Below, one piece after another: positions 1-8,737 of a stretch of 64,000 nt of DNA. The DNA comes from Methanooceanicella nereidis (GTDB taxonomy: Archaea > Halobacteriota > Methanocellia > Methanocellales > Methanocellaceae): positions 1-64,000 of the forward strand of contig NZ_PGCK01000003.1 of NCBI RefSeq assembly GCF_021023085.1, given 5' to 3'. The notes under the pieces were generated by a model. That model saw only the letters and a list, made by a program, of their open reading frames with translations, had not been told where the DNA came from and searched no databases. Every line of letters starts with the position of its first letter. Position 1 is the first letter of the stretch. The translations under genes and the position numbers were made by a program.

Positions 1-116
1 AAAAAGACCGTTTTCAGACAAAAAATCACAAAAAAACCAACAAACCCCACAACCATCCGCATACCAACCACCAAAAAACACGACCACTACCAACCAAACC
101 CAAAAAACACAAGCAC
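1..116. other. A/C-rich, G- and T-poor leader segment
   Basis: The first ~116 bases of the + strand consist almost only of A and C, with very few G or T, unlike the balanced sequence that follows. No open frame or recognisable repeat unit is visible. It lies downstream of the sulfatase gene that reads leftward, so it may be a 3' untranslated or degenerate intergenic stretch. Function unknown. Confidence 0.4.
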
Positions 117-270
117 GGGAACACTGGTTTCTGTGTTTCTGTGAGGTTACGTGTCTACCTGCCATCCGACAGGAACAACGGCAGAACATCGATCCCATAA
201 TGGATGTATACACATCTTACAGATCTTTACATAGGCCATCAAAAAGTTTCTTGGGAAAAAAGATGAGGCT

Positions 271-2568
271 CTATTGCCTCATCATCGCGACCTTTGTCTC
301 AGCTTCCGGACTAAGATGCTTTTTACCGCTTAGCTCTATCAGCACTTTTTTGATCGTACCCGTAAACTTGAACGGAGTGTTGTACTCTTCTGTTACGGGC
401 GATCCGAAGTCACATCCTATGTCAAAGCTCTCGCTTGCGGAGTAGATATGAGGCACCGTATGAGGTATTTTCGCCTCTCCTACTTTTTTATCGTTGATCG
501 TCAGGATGCCTTTGCCAGTATTTTCACCGGTCTTTTTGAACTCGAAGCCTATCTTCACTTCGCCCGATGGGACGTTAGTATCGGACCTGACATAATACCT
601 GGTGCCGACAAAGTTGTGGCAATAGACAAGCTTTTTGTCCTTGATGTAAAGGCTCCATCCCGCTGGAACTCCTCCGATGGCGCATATCACGCCTTCGGCC
701 CCGCTCTTCGGTATTTCTACATATGCCGTTATCGTATGCGAGCGGTTCTTTACGTTGGGAGCGCTGCCTTCAGGTATCCGCACGGCGCCGGGATAGAACG
801 TGAATTTAGTGCGCTCTTCAAGCTCTTCCCTGGCCTGTATGCGCTCGTGGAACCTGTCGTCCAGCGGCAGCACGTTATATTTACCTGCCTCCGCCCACCA
901 TAGCTCTACGAGTTCCCTTAATTTTTCAGGGTGTTTATCGGCCAGGTCATGGCACTCAGAAAAGTCATCTTCGACGTTATACAGTTCCCATTTATCCTCG
1001 TCGAAGGTCCACCTCGAGCCGCTTTCCCACGGAAGCCTGCCGTGATATGTGACCGCCTTCCAGCCATTATACCATATGGCCCTGTTACCCAGCATTTCAA
1101 AATACTGGATGGGTTTTTTTGTCGGCACTTTACCATCGTTGAACGAATAGAGCATGCTCACTCCTTCTATCCGCTTTTGCTGGTATCCGCCTATCTCCTC
1201 AGGTGGCTCGATACCTACTGCCTCAAGTATCGTCGGGACTATATCGATGGCATGGTGGAACTGGGACCTTATCTCGCCTCTGGCGCTTATGCCCATGGGC
1301 CAGTGTACGACCATCGGGTCTTTGATGCCTCCATAGTGTGTATACTGCTTATACCACTTGAACGGCGTGTTACCGGCCTGTGTCCATCCTACGGGGTAGT
1401 GGTTGTATGATCTCGGGCCGCCGATCTCATCTATCATATCCAGGCTTTCTTCAACCGTCTCAGGTATCGCGTTGGCCCATCTCATCTCATTGACGGACCC
1501 GGTGAGCCCGCCTTCGGCGCTTGCCCCATTATCGGATATGATGAAGATGAGGGTATTATCCAGGTCCCCAATTTCTTTCAGGAATTCGACAAGCTTTCCT
1601 ATCTGGTGATCCGTATGCGACAGGAATCCTGCGAAGACTTCCATAAATCTTGCGAACAGCTTCTTTTCATCGGCAGAAAGGTCTTTCCATGCCTGGACTC
1701 CCGGATTTGGCGGGGCCAGTTCCGTGTTTTTAGGCACGATACCCATTTTCTTCTGCCTGGCAAGCGTCTCTTCACGCGCTTTGTCCCAGCCCTTATCGAA
1801 TTTGCCCTTATATTTATCGCTCCATTCCTCAGGAACATGGTGCGGGGCATGGCAGGCGCCAAAGGCGAGGAACATGAACCATGGCTTGTCGGGCGCGACG
1901 GATTCATGGTTCGCTATGAATAATTTTGCCGTATCTGCAAGGTCTTCGCTCAGGTGGTAGCCTTCATGCATGAGCTTCGGGGGCTCTATCGGGTGGTTAT
2001 CCCAGTACAGCGAAGGAGCATACTGGTTGCATTCGCCGCCCAGGAAGCCGTAAAACCTGTCGAACCCCATCATCTCTCCCGTCGGCCACCTGTCATAAGG
2101 CCCTGCGGGGCCGGTCTCGTTATCCGGCGTATTATGCCACTTTCCGAGACAGAATGTATTATACCCGTTCTCTCTCAGCATAGCGGCTACGGTCGCCTTG
2201 TCCTTTGGCATGCGGCCGTTGTAGCCGGGGAACCCTGTAGCCAGTTCGGTGATGGAAGCCATTCCTACCGAGTGATGGTTACGGCCCGTCAACAGGCATG
2301 CTCTAGTAGGCGAGCAAAGCGCTGTCGTATGAAAGTTATTATATCGGAGGCCGTTTGCGGCCAGTTTATCCATATTGGGCGTCTCTACAGGCCCGCCATA
2401 GCACGACATCTGGCCAAAACCCACGTCGTCAAGCACTATTATCAAAATGTTAGGCGCTCCGGGCGGTGATCTTATCTGTTCCGGCCACCATGGCTCCGAC
2501 TCTGCGTAAGTGCGGCCAATGGTGCCTCTAAACTCATCAGTACTGTAAGTCCTTTTTCCGTTTACCAT
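271..2568 (-). CDS. arylsulfatase (cysteine-type, formylglycine-dependent)
   Basis: Predicted sulfate-ester hydrolase of the alkaline phosphatase superfamily, 765 aa from the chosen ATG. The N-terminal metal-binding segment is NILIIVLDDVGFGQ, followed by the sulfatase signature LCSPTRACLLTGR. Its Cys (about residue 85) is the one normally oxidised to formylglycine. The last ~150 residues form a beta-rich concanavalin-like region typical of this long arylsulfatase group. I chose the ATG at 2568 rather than the upstream one at 2619, because the longer start adds a hydrophobic stretch lying in the promoter and GGATGG precedes 2568. A TATA-like catatataat lies near 2626-2636. No signal peptide is seen, so it is probably cytoplasmic. 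No maturase gene of the anSME or FGE type is recognised nearby. Substrate unknown; sulfatases are uncommon in methanogens, so transfer is possible. Confidence 0.9.
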   Translation of the reverse strand: MVNGKRTYSTDEFRGTIGRTYAESEPWWPEQIRSPPGAPNILIIVLDDVGFGQMSCYGGPVETPNMDKLAANGLRYNNFHTTALCSPTRACLLTGRNHHSVGMASITELATGFPGYNGRMPKDKATVAAMLRENGYNTFCLGKWHNTPDNETGPAGPYDRWPTGEMMGFDRFYGFLGGECNQYAPSLYWDNHPIEPPKLMHEGYHLSEDLADTAKLFIANHESVAPDKPWFMFLAFGACHAPHHVPEEWSDKYKGKFDKGWDKAREETLARQKKMGIVPKNTELAPPNPGVQAWKDLSADEKKLFARFMEVFAGFLSHTDHQIGKLVEFLKEIGDLDNTLIFIISDNGASAEGGLTGSVNEMRWANAIPETVEESLDMIDEIGGPRSYNHYPVGWTQAGNTPFKWYKQYTHYGGIKDPMVVHWPMGISARGEIRSQFHHAIDIVPTILEAVGIEPPEEIGGYQQKRIEGVSMLYSFNDGKVPTKKPIQYFEMLGNRAIWYNGWKAVTYHGRLPWESGSRWTFDEDKWELYNVEDDFSECHDLADKHPEKLRELVELWWAEAGKYNVLPLDDRFHERIQAREELEERTKFTFYPGAVRIPEGSAPNVKNRSHTITAYVEIPKSGAEGVICAIGGVPAGWSLYIKDKKLVYCHNFVGTRYYVRSDTNVPSGEVKIGFEFKKTGENTGKGILTINDKKVGEAKIPHTVPHIYSASESFDIGCDFGSPVTEEYNTPFKFTGTIKKVLIELSGKKHLSPEAETKVAMMRQ

Positions 2569-2748
2569 TACGATCCATCCATATAGTAAAAACGTTAATT
2601 CAATACACACCACTACCAAGAAATTATTATATATGATACAAAATAAAATTGAAAAATAAGCCTGACCGGCGATTTTTGTTAGGAAATGAAAAATTGATGT
2701 CGGTGAATAGCAAGTTATAGAGTTGAGATAAATAGAGTATAAATTATC

Positions 2749-2776
2749 CCCTGGCGTGCGTATCTAAACGCCAGGG
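2749..2776 (-). terminator. hairpin downstream of the UspA gene
   Basis: An 8-bp perfect stem (CCCTGGCG at 2749-2756, CGCCAGGG at 2769-2776) with a 12-nt loop and AT-rich flanks lies just past the UspA stop codon. It probably marks the 3' end of the exchanger-UspA transcript. Confidence 0.5.
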
Positions 2777-2795
2777 TTTAAAAATGAAAAATTAA

Positions 2796-3233
2796 TTATC
2801 TTTTTCTTACAAGCATCACGGGGCACTTAGCATGCCTGAGCACCTTCTCGGAAACACTTCCGATCAGCACTCTTTCTATGGCGGACATACCTATTGAGCC
2901 AATGACGATACAATTAACGCAAAGCTGCTCCGCGACCTTGATTATGGTATCTGCAGGCGCTCCTTTCATTATGATCTCTTCGCACTCAACATTATTTTCC
3001 CTGCATATGTCCCTGATCTTACTCGTCGCCTCATTACCGGATCGTTCCAGTGCCTGTAAACCTTCCGAATAGTGGATCCCCGTACGGAATGCCATATCGG
3101 TGTTGACCACATTTAGAATGTATACTTTCGAGCCCAGCTCTTTTGCAAGGTATACGGCATGTTCCCCGGCAAAATATGAATAGTCCGAACCGTCGGTCGG
3201 CACCAGTATTTTTGAGTATTTTATATCCTGCAT
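2796..3233 (-). CDS. universal stress protein, UspA family
   Basis: Small cytoplasmic nucleotide-binding protein of 145 aa. The N-terminal beta strand is KILVPTDGSDYS, and the C-terminal ATP-binding signature G-x2-G-x9-G-S is intact (GSIGMSAIERVLIGS). That signature places it with ATP-binding rather than non-binding Usp proteins. The ATG at 3233 is preferred over an in-frame GTG at 3257, because GAAAGG sits a correct distance upstream and the extra residues match nothing in the family. It lies 42 bp downstream of the cation exchanger on the same strand, so the two are likely co-transcribed. A role in sensing energy or ionic stress is inference from that pairing. Confidence 0.9.
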   Translation of the reverse strand: MQDIKYSKILVPTDGSDYSYFAGEHAVYLAKELGSKVYILNVVNTDMAFRTGIHYSEGLQALERSGNEATSKIRDICRENNVECEEIIMKGAPADTIIKVAEQLCVNCIVIGSIGMSAIERVLIGSVSEKVLRHAKCPVMLVRKR

Positions 3234-3275
3234 GATCGTCCCTTTCCTTTCAGTCACTTTCTTTACTCTCGCAGA

Positions 3276-4373
3276 TCATATGGTCATCAATACGAGCGCG
3301 ATGAACCCCAGATATAGCAATCCGCCTATCATCAATCCTGACATTTTTATCTCCTTATGGCTGGATTCGATGTAGAGTATCACGGCCGATAATAATGCGA
3401 TACCGATGGCCGATCCCTGTAAGAATCCGATCTTGTCGGTGATGTCGAGGTGCCATCCTGTCAGGAGGATACCTATCGTTACAGGTATGCAGCTCTGGAA
3501 TACCATTGCACCGGTTATGTTGCCTATCGCGAAAGTGTCTTTCCTCTCGCGTATCCAGAGCAGGCTGTTAAACTTCTCAGGCAGCTCAGTAGCTATCGGC
3601 GCCACTATCAAAGCCAGAATGAGCGGGGCGATTCCCAGTACTACGGCGATTTCCTCTATCTGGCCTACAAAGAGGTTGGCACCTAGAATGATCACTCCAA
3701 GGGACAATATCACCTGGAGGATTATCAACGCAGTAGCCGGCTCTCTTAATAGTTTTTTAGGCCTTAAAGCGCTGCCTCCGTCCACCGGGCATTCAACAGG
3801 CTCCCCGGACCTTCCCGTACATTTCCTGATGATGCCGTCCATGTAGAGATCCTTGAGCTCTTCCCCGTCTCCGCAAGCCTGTTCTCCGGTCTTTAGCGTA
3901 TATATCGTGTATACTATATAAAGCGGGATGAGTAAGAATCCCAGGGCGGTCTTGAACAAGTCGTACTCCGGCGGCACGAATGCAGCTATAGCCGCACAGC
4001 CGTATGCCAGTAAGAAGAACTTAAGGTCACGCCTTATTAGCAGACCGTTGATGTGAAGCGTTTTTGTGCCGCGCCTGCGTGCGAACATGAACACGGAAAG
4101 CCCGCAAACAAAGAGCGCGAGAGTCGCAAGCATGAACGGGGCGCCAAGTATCGCTCCCACACCTATTTCATGTCCGGCATCACCGCCGATGGTCAATATG
4201 GCGATCAACGGCACTATTGTCTCCGGCAGGGCAGTGCCCACCGCAGCCAGTATACTGCCTACGGCGCCTTCGGATAGCTTAAAACGTCTGCCGGTCCATT
4301 CTACGCCGTTCGTGAACAGCTCACACCCGAACAATATTACAACGAAGCTCAGGAAAAATATTACTAGATCCAT
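3276..4373 (-). CDS. sodium/calcium exchanger family membrane protein (CaCA)
   Basis: Integral membrane cation/proton or cation/sodium antiporter of 365 aa. The two alpha repeats are visible as EGAVGSILAAVGTALPETIVPL near residue 35 and LALIVAPIATELPEKFNSLLW near residue 255. Both carry the acidic residue after the small-residue/Pro motif that binds the ion in this superfamily. About ten hydrophobic helices are split by a hydrophilic loop (about residues 165-215) containing three cysteines, which is longer than in minimal YrbG-type proteins. The ion cannot be told from sequence. The UspA gene follows 42 bp downstream. Confidence 0.85.
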   Translation of the reverse strand: MDLVIFFLSFVVILFGCELFTNGVEWTGRRFKLSEGAVGSILAAVGTALPETIVPLIAILTIGGDAGHEIGVGAILGAPFMLATLALFVCGLSVFMFARRRGTKTLHINGLLIRRDLKFFLLAYGCAAIAAFVPPEYDLFKTALGFLLIPLYIVYTIYTLKTGEQACGDGEELKDLYMDGIIRKCTGRSGEPVECPVDGGSALRPKKLLREPATALIILQVILSLGVIILGANLFVGQIEEIAVVLGIAPLILALIVAPIATELPEKFNSLLWIRERKDTFAIGNITGAMVFQSCIPVTIGILLTGWHLDITDKIGFLQGSAIGIALLSAVILYIESSHKEIKMSGLMIGGLLYLGFIALVLMTI

Positions 4374-4555
4374 TTACCCATCTCCATTTTTAAAATGTAT
4401 CTTTCCACACTGCGATTTTGATCTTATGAAACTCAATTTGCGCTATTTCCGCCCATGTGTAATGAGTATCTATTGGGTTTCGATAACCCGAATTTACGGT
4501 GTATTTCATATTAACGCCCCTTTGTGAGGGATTATATCAACATGGCACTTATTCT

Positions 4556-5128
4556 CTATTCGTCCTTGTAGGTTATTTCATTGTCAGGAACGTCTATTCC
4601 TTCGTTAGCGTATACCGATCTTGCGAAAGTCTGAAGCCTCTGGCGGCAGCTGTCGAAAGCGCTGGCTGCATCCTGCGATTTCTTATTATTGAAATAATCC
4701 CTGGCGCGGATCTTTCTCAGCCAGCTTGTAAGCTTATGCAGCTCTTCCTCATTCTCGTCGAGCTCTGCGAAAGTGAATTTCTTTTGCTCGATCTCAGTCT
4801 CAAGCTCTTTCAAAAAATCGTCGCATTTGTCTATGAACTCGACATAGTCCTGATCGATGTTCTTGATGAACGTATCGATGAGGCCGGCCTCGATCTCTGA
4901 GCCAAAAGCTTTTGCGATAAATATGGACGCGTTCCCTTCGTGATCATTCACATACGAGCGAAGCTCGTTCATGAATTGCTCGCTCTTAGATGAATGTGGC
5001 AACACCCATACTCCGTTATGTATGCTTATAGCTCCGACGGCACGCATGCGCCGCCATACCATCACTCGCAGGCTGGATGGCGATGATGGCAATTGTGATA
5101 AGAATAGCATCCATTCAACATCAGACAT
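4556..5128 (-). CDS. ChrB N-terminal-domain-like protein
   Basis: A 190-aa soluble protein. The first ~90 residues match the pattern of the ChrB N-terminal domain: WMLFLSQLPSSPSSLRVMVWRRMRAVGA, then NGVWVLP. This family is linked to chromate resistance regulation in bacteria but is broader than that. The second half is a charged helical region with coiled-coil character (EELEKxx-like heptads around residues 105-130). The C-terminal ChrB domain is absent, and no chrA transporter is nearby. A perfect palindrome covers the start codon, suggesting tight control. Function is not established; regulator or stress protein are both possible. Confidence 0.65.
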   Translation of the reverse strand: MSDVEWMLFLSQLPSSPSSLRVMVWRRMRAVGAISIHNGVWVLPHSSKSEQFMNELRSYVNDHEGNASIFIAKAFGSEIEAGLIDTFIKNIDQDYVEFIDKCDDFLKELETEIEQKKFTFAELDENEEELHKLTSWLRKIRARDYFNNKKSQDAASAFDSCRQRLQTFARSVYANEGIDVPDNEITYKDE

Positions 5129-5149
5129 GTTACATGTAACAAATGTTAC
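5128..5149. promoter_or_regulatory. palindromic operator over the ChrB-like start codon
   Basis: TGTTACATGTAACA (5128-5141) is a perfect 14-bp palindrome overlapping the start codon of the leftward ChrB-like gene. It is followed two bases later by another half site, TGTTAC (5144-5149). A further GTAACA lies at about 5216, next to the rightward broken ORF. Such a dyad at a start codon suggests repressor binding, perhaps autoregulation; the binding protein is not identified. Confidence 0.5.
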
Positions 5150-5220
5150 TTTTGATATATAACACTATCTAAAATAGATGGGCAACATTATAATTTAAAT
5201 TGATATGATGGTGTGGTAAC

Positions 5221-5508
5221 ATGGATTTTTTTGGGATCAATTGGGGATCAAGAATGGGCGGCATCTCTCTAGGTTAATGTAATACCGGTCAAGAACTTGA
5301 GTGCCCGGGACGGGCCATGATCCATCCGTATGTCCATGAGCCCGACTTCCTTAAACCATATTATGTTTTCAATAACACTAACGATAGCATAGAGATCACG
5401 TTCGATGTTATTATGGTGAGATCGAAGGAAGATAAACTGATACCGGAAATCGGCCCGTTAAATGGTAATTTTTTATCTATCGAATCAACTAGAACTGTAA
5501 TATTTTAA
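5221..5508 (+). pseudogene. small hypothetical ORF interrupted by a stop codon
   Basis: An ATG at 5221, preceded by GGTG, opens a frame of 18 residues ending in TAA at 5275-5277. The same frame then continues without a stop to 5508, with an internal ATG at 5317 that gives a 63-aa product. Read through, it would be about 95 residues. I do not recognise the protein. The rest of 5509-5838 has only short open frames in different phases, one containing YDGLYCENIIPYDHEAIF, so the stretch looks like decayed coding sequence. It could instead be two unrelated tiny ORFs. Confidence 0.35.
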
Positions 5509-5838
5509 CAGTAGGCTTTATAATGACCTTATCTTCACTGGCTGATAATAGGCCTGTACCAGAAGCGGTTTTGGATCGAGGTCAAAAGACGTTTATGACG
5601 GGCTTTATTGTGAGAACATCATTCCCTATGATCATGAAGCGATATTTCTTAAGTATGGCGGCAGACGATGAAGCAAAAAAGAAAATCCACGACAGGCCTT
5701 ATGATGGTAGGGCTCTGGGGTAAGGAAAACCGGACATAATTTATTTTCCATTTAACATAGGCTTATTGAATACGGGTTACATATATTACCTGAAGTTATT
5801 TTAATAAAGTTTATTTATTATATATGATTAGATAACAA

Positions 5839-6552
5839 ATGGTCAGGATGTCGATAAAAGAATTAAAAGAAAGGGAAAAAGAGCAGAGGCGTAACTATAT
5901 TGTCGATGTCGCGGAGAGATTGTTCTTCTCCCGGGGCTATGATAACGTCTCGATGGAGGATATCGCGAAAGAGGTCGGGTTTAACAAGGCCACGCTTTAT
6001 CTTTACTTCAAGAGCAAAGATGCATTATTTTTTGCCATTGTCCTGCGCGGTGCCCGGATCATGGACGCTGCGTACGCGGAAGGCGCGAAGAAAGGTACCG
6101 ACGGCCTGAGTAAATTATGGGCAATGCGCCTGGAGTTCTATGAATTCTCCCGGTTATACCCCGACTATTTCCGTGCGTTATGCTACTCTGGCGGGGAAAG
6201 GTTCCATAAAGCCGATGACGAGGCCGCAAAAGAGGTTCTGGGCATCCTTGTAAAAAACACGAAGATCATTACTGATACAGTCACCGAAGGTATTGAGGAC
6301 GGCTCTATCAGGAATGATATCGATCCGCTGGAATTGACGATCTACCTCGGCGTATCGAACCTTGGCGTATTGAACGTCGATCCAGGCTATCAAAAAATAT
6401 TGGAGGCCAAAGGTATCAGTTTTGATAAATTCGTGAAGGACTTCCATCGTTTTATTATCCCTGCGATCGCGAACCGCCCTGTAGATGACCTGGCCTACGC
6501 CAAAGGCAGCGACACGGGAAAGCGAAAACGATCCCGCACTAAAAAACAATGA
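5839..6552 (+). CDS. TetR/AcrR family transcriptional regulator
   Basis: DNA-binding repressor of 237 aa. The N-terminal helix-turn-helix spans roughly residues 20-65 (AERLFFSRGYDNVSMEDIAKEVGFNKATLYLYFKSKDAL), the classic TetR signature. The C-terminal ligand-binding part is variable and gives no hint of the inducer, and the protein ends in a basic KRKRSRTKK tail. A second ATG at 5848 is an alternative start. The methyltransferase-ABC exporter genes begin 200 bp downstream, behind a promoter region rich in GTTA/TAAC dyads, so this is probably their regulator. A small hairpin follows the gene. Confidence 0.88.
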   Translation: MVRMSIKELKEREKEQRRNYIVDVAERLFFSRGYDNVSMEDIAKEVGFNKATLYLYFKSKDALFFAIVLRGARIMDAAYAEGAKKGTDGLSKLWAMRLEFYEFSRLYPDYFRALCYSGGERFHKADDEAAKEVLGILVKNTKIITDTVTEGIEDGSIRNDIDPLELTIYLGVSNLGVLNVDPGYQKILEAKGISFDKFVKDFHRFIIPAIANRPVDDLAYAKGSDTGKRKRSRTKKQ

Positions 6553-6593
6553 TCAGGCTAACATCCTGCGATATATACTTTTTACCCCGATCC

Positions 6594-6620
6594 GCCGGCA
6601 AGAAAAATGCCGGTATCTTT
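6594..6620 (+). terminator. hairpin after the TetR gene
   Basis: GCCGGCA and TGCCGGT (6594-6600 and 6608-6614) pair around a 7-base A-rich loop, followed by a T-rich run. This is consistent with transcription ending between the TetR gene and the methyltransferase promoter. Confidence 0.4.
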
Positions 6621-6672
6621 TCCATTTATAGCTGCACCAGCCTGTTATCTCTCAATACCATACTTTTATATA

Positions 6673-6713
6673 GTTATATAACCACAAGTTATTATTGTAA
6701 CTAATAGTTATAT
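6673..6713. promoter_or_regulatory. GTTA/TAAC dyads in the methyltransferase-exporter promoter
   Basis: GTTATATAAC (6673-6682) is a perfect palindrome, and AGTTA-N6-TAACT (6687-6702) is a second perfect dyad. Both overlap or adjoin the TATA-like TTTATATAG. They lie between the TetR gene and the methyltransferase start, where an operator would be expected. Assignment to this TetR protein is inference. Confidence 0.4.
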
Positions 6714-6758
6714 TAATTATAGATCTCGATAAACGCAAGTTAACGGGTAGTGATTAAC

Positions 6759-7712
6759 ATGTCTATCAAGGAAAACAAGGGGCATGAGCCAGTGCAGAAA
6801 CCTGCATGTGATACAGGTCCGGATAAAAATAATATGACGAGGAACGGGCCCAGCCACATGGCCGAGGGTATCGCTTTCAACCGTTTTAGCGAATCTTTAA
6901 AGCCTGAGGGCGAACGGATATGTTATGACCCGTACGCTGTCCGTTTCATTAGTCAGGATACACTGGATTTTAGTCGTCGGAACCCGGACGAGGCAAGGAA
7001 GAGGTGGGAGCGGCTAAATTCCTCTCTGCCCGGGGTTTATAATTCGATCGTGGCCAGGGTCAGGTTTTTTGATGATATCGTAAGTTCTTCTGTCGACGAA
7101 GGGATCGATCAGATAGTCATCCTGGGTGCAGGATACGATACCAGGGCATACCGTATCGAAGGAATAAAAAAAGGCATGAAGGTCTTTGAAGTCGACCATC
7201 CTGTCACCCAGAGCGTTAAAACTGAAAAGGTCATGGAGATCTTCGGCTCACCCCCGGACCATGTAGTATACGTGCCTGTCGACCTTGAAGCTGAAGAGCC
7301 AGGCCTACGACTTACGGAAATGGGGTATGACAGGGCATGCAGGACTCTTTTCATCATGGAGGGGCTTGTCATGTACATTTCGCCGCATGCCGTGGAAAGG
7401 ATATTGTCCTTCATGGCAAAAAATTCGGGCGCAGGAAGTGCCGTAATTCTCGATTATTTCCCTCAGTCCTTAGTTGACGGGACCTGCGATCTGGAAGTCG
7501 GTAAGAACCTGCGGAAGTATGTGGAACAGCAGGGAGAGCCCATAAAATTCGGCATAGATGACGGGTCTATAGAAAATTTCCTCTCTCAAAGGGGTTTCTC
7601 TCAAGTAAGGAATGTGACATGCGATGATTATAAAAGAGCGTATTTCCACGGTAAAAATGAAAACAGAGAGGTATGCAGCCTGTTTTCATTTGTCTATGCT
7701 ATGATAGGATAA
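6759..7712 (+). CDS. class I SAM-dependent methyltransferase, LCM/Ppm1 type
   Basis: Methyltransferase of about 317 aa in the leucine carboxyl methyltransferase-like (TIGR00027/Ppm1) family. These are often O-methyltransferases for small molecules in bacteria. Visible parts are MAEGIAFNRFSES near the N-terminus, the SAM-binding glycine motif IVILGAGYDTRAYRI at about residue 125, FEVDHP (the acidic residue that binds the ribose) and LFIMEGLVMYI. The ATG at 6759 is preferred over GTG at 6750. The gene abuts the ABC transporter operon with 2 bases between stop and next start, so it probably belongs to the same transcript. The exporter may handle its methylated product; the substrate is unknown. 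Confidence 0.8.
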   Translation: MSIKENKGHEPVQKPACDTGPDKNNMTRNGPSHMAEGIAFNRFSESLKPEGERICYDPYAVRFISQDTLDFSRRNPDEARKRWERLNSSLPGVYNSIVARVRFFDDIVSSSVDEGIDQIVILGAGYDTRAYRIEGIKKGMKVFEVDHPVTQSVKTEKVMEIFGSPPDHVVYVPVDLEAEEPGLRLTEMGYDRACRTLFIMEGLVMYISPHAVERILSFMAKNSGAGSAVILDYFPQSLVDGTCDLEVGKNLRKYVEQQGEPIKFGIDDGSIENFLSQRGFSQVRNVTCDDYKRAYFHGKNENREVCSLFSFVYAMIG

Positions 7713-7714
7713 GA

Positions 7715-8737
7715 ATGGCTGATATCATGTCAGAGAATGATCTTAATGCAGGGTCCCTGCTGTTGAACAAAGATAATTTTAACGTAATAGAGATAAGATA
7801 TCTCACGAAGAACTATGGTAAATTTTCAGCCGTTTGCAATATGTCGCTAAGCGTAAAGCAGGGCGAAATATTTGCCATGCTGGGCCCAAATGGCGCGGGC
7901 AAGACCACCACCGTGGAGATTCTTGAGTGTATAAAGACTCCTACAGCCGGTTTTATAAGTATTCTCGGCGAAAACATACTTTATGCCCCTGCCGGCAATA
8001 TTTTCATGGTCCAGGATGCAAATTTTAATGGCATTAAGGAAAAGATCGGCGTGCTTCCGCAGGATTTTAGCGCATTCGACCTTTTAACCGTCTATGAGAA
8101 TATTGACTATTTTGCGAACATATATCGTAAACACGAAAGCGTGGATGGCCTGATCGATTTTCTGGGGCTTAAGGACAAGAGAAATGTTTTGTTCAAGAAC
8201 CTTTCGGGAGGACTGAAAAGGCGTGTAGGGATTGCCATTGCCCTTGTCAATAATCCCGAGATCGTATTTTTGGATGAGCCGACCACGGGACTGGACCCGA
8301 AGGCCAGAAGGGACGTATGGGAGGCGATAAAGTCTCTTAAGGCAAGGGGCAAGACGGTTTTTTTGACGACGCATTACATGGACGAAGCGTATTACCTCGC
8401 CGACAGGGTATGCATTGTTAATAAAGGCAGCATCATCGCCGAGGGATCCCCGGAAGATCTTATCAATGAGTATGGCGGCGGCAACACACTCGTAATAAGG
8501 GAATGCGGCTCAGATGCTATATGCCGGTTGGTCGAAGAGATCCCCGAATCTAATGTCGTTGGTAGAGATGTGCAGGTAAAGTTGCCTAAAGATGGTGGCA
8601 TGGCCATCATAGCAAAGGCAGTATCGATCATTAACTCAGGGAATTTTTCATGCAAAGAGCTCTATGTTAAAAAATCAACGCTTGAGGACGTATTTTTAAA
8701 TCTGACTGGCGAAAAGCTCACCGAAAGAGGGCAGTGA
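7715..8737 (+). CDS. ABC exporter ATP-binding protein (DrrA-like)
   Basis: ATPase subunit of about 340 aa for an ABC-2 type exporter. Walker A is GPNGAGKTT, the Q-loop is VLPQDFSAFD, the signature is LSGGLKRR, and Walker B runs EIVFLDEPTTGLDP with the H-loop TTHYMDEA. The C-terminal extension of about 90 residues matches the DrrA/CcmA-like drug-export group. Translation is expected from ATG 7715; the longer frame from 7673 overlaps the methyltransferase. The stop codon TGA overlaps the ATG of the first permease (TGAATG), indicating translational coupling. Confidence 0.9.
   Translation: MADIMSENDLNAGSLLLNKDNFNVIEIRYLTKNYGKFSAVCNMSLSVKQGEIFAMLGPNGAGKTTTVEILECIKTPTAGFISILGENILYAPAGNIFMVQDANFNGIKEKIGVLPQDFSAFDLLTVYENIDYFANIYRKHESVDGLIDFLGLKDKRNVLFKNLSGGLKRRVGIAIALVNNPEIVFLDEPTTGLDPKARRDVWEAIKSLKARGKTVFLTTHYMDEAYYLADRVCIVNKGSIIAEGSPEDLINEYGGGNTLVIRECGSDAICRLVEEIPESNVVGRDVQVKLPKDGGMAIIAKAVSIINSGNFSCKELYVKKSTLEDVFLNLTGEKLTERGQ

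Noticed and set aside
4466-4500. Small dyad GGGTT/AACCC upstream of the cation exchanger
   Set aside because: Only five perfect base pairs with a short loop; too weak to assign as operator or terminator.
5523-5723. 66-residue ORF downstream of the broken small gene
   Set aside because: No recognisable motif, no ribosome site, and composition like degenerate sequence; treated as part of a decayed region.
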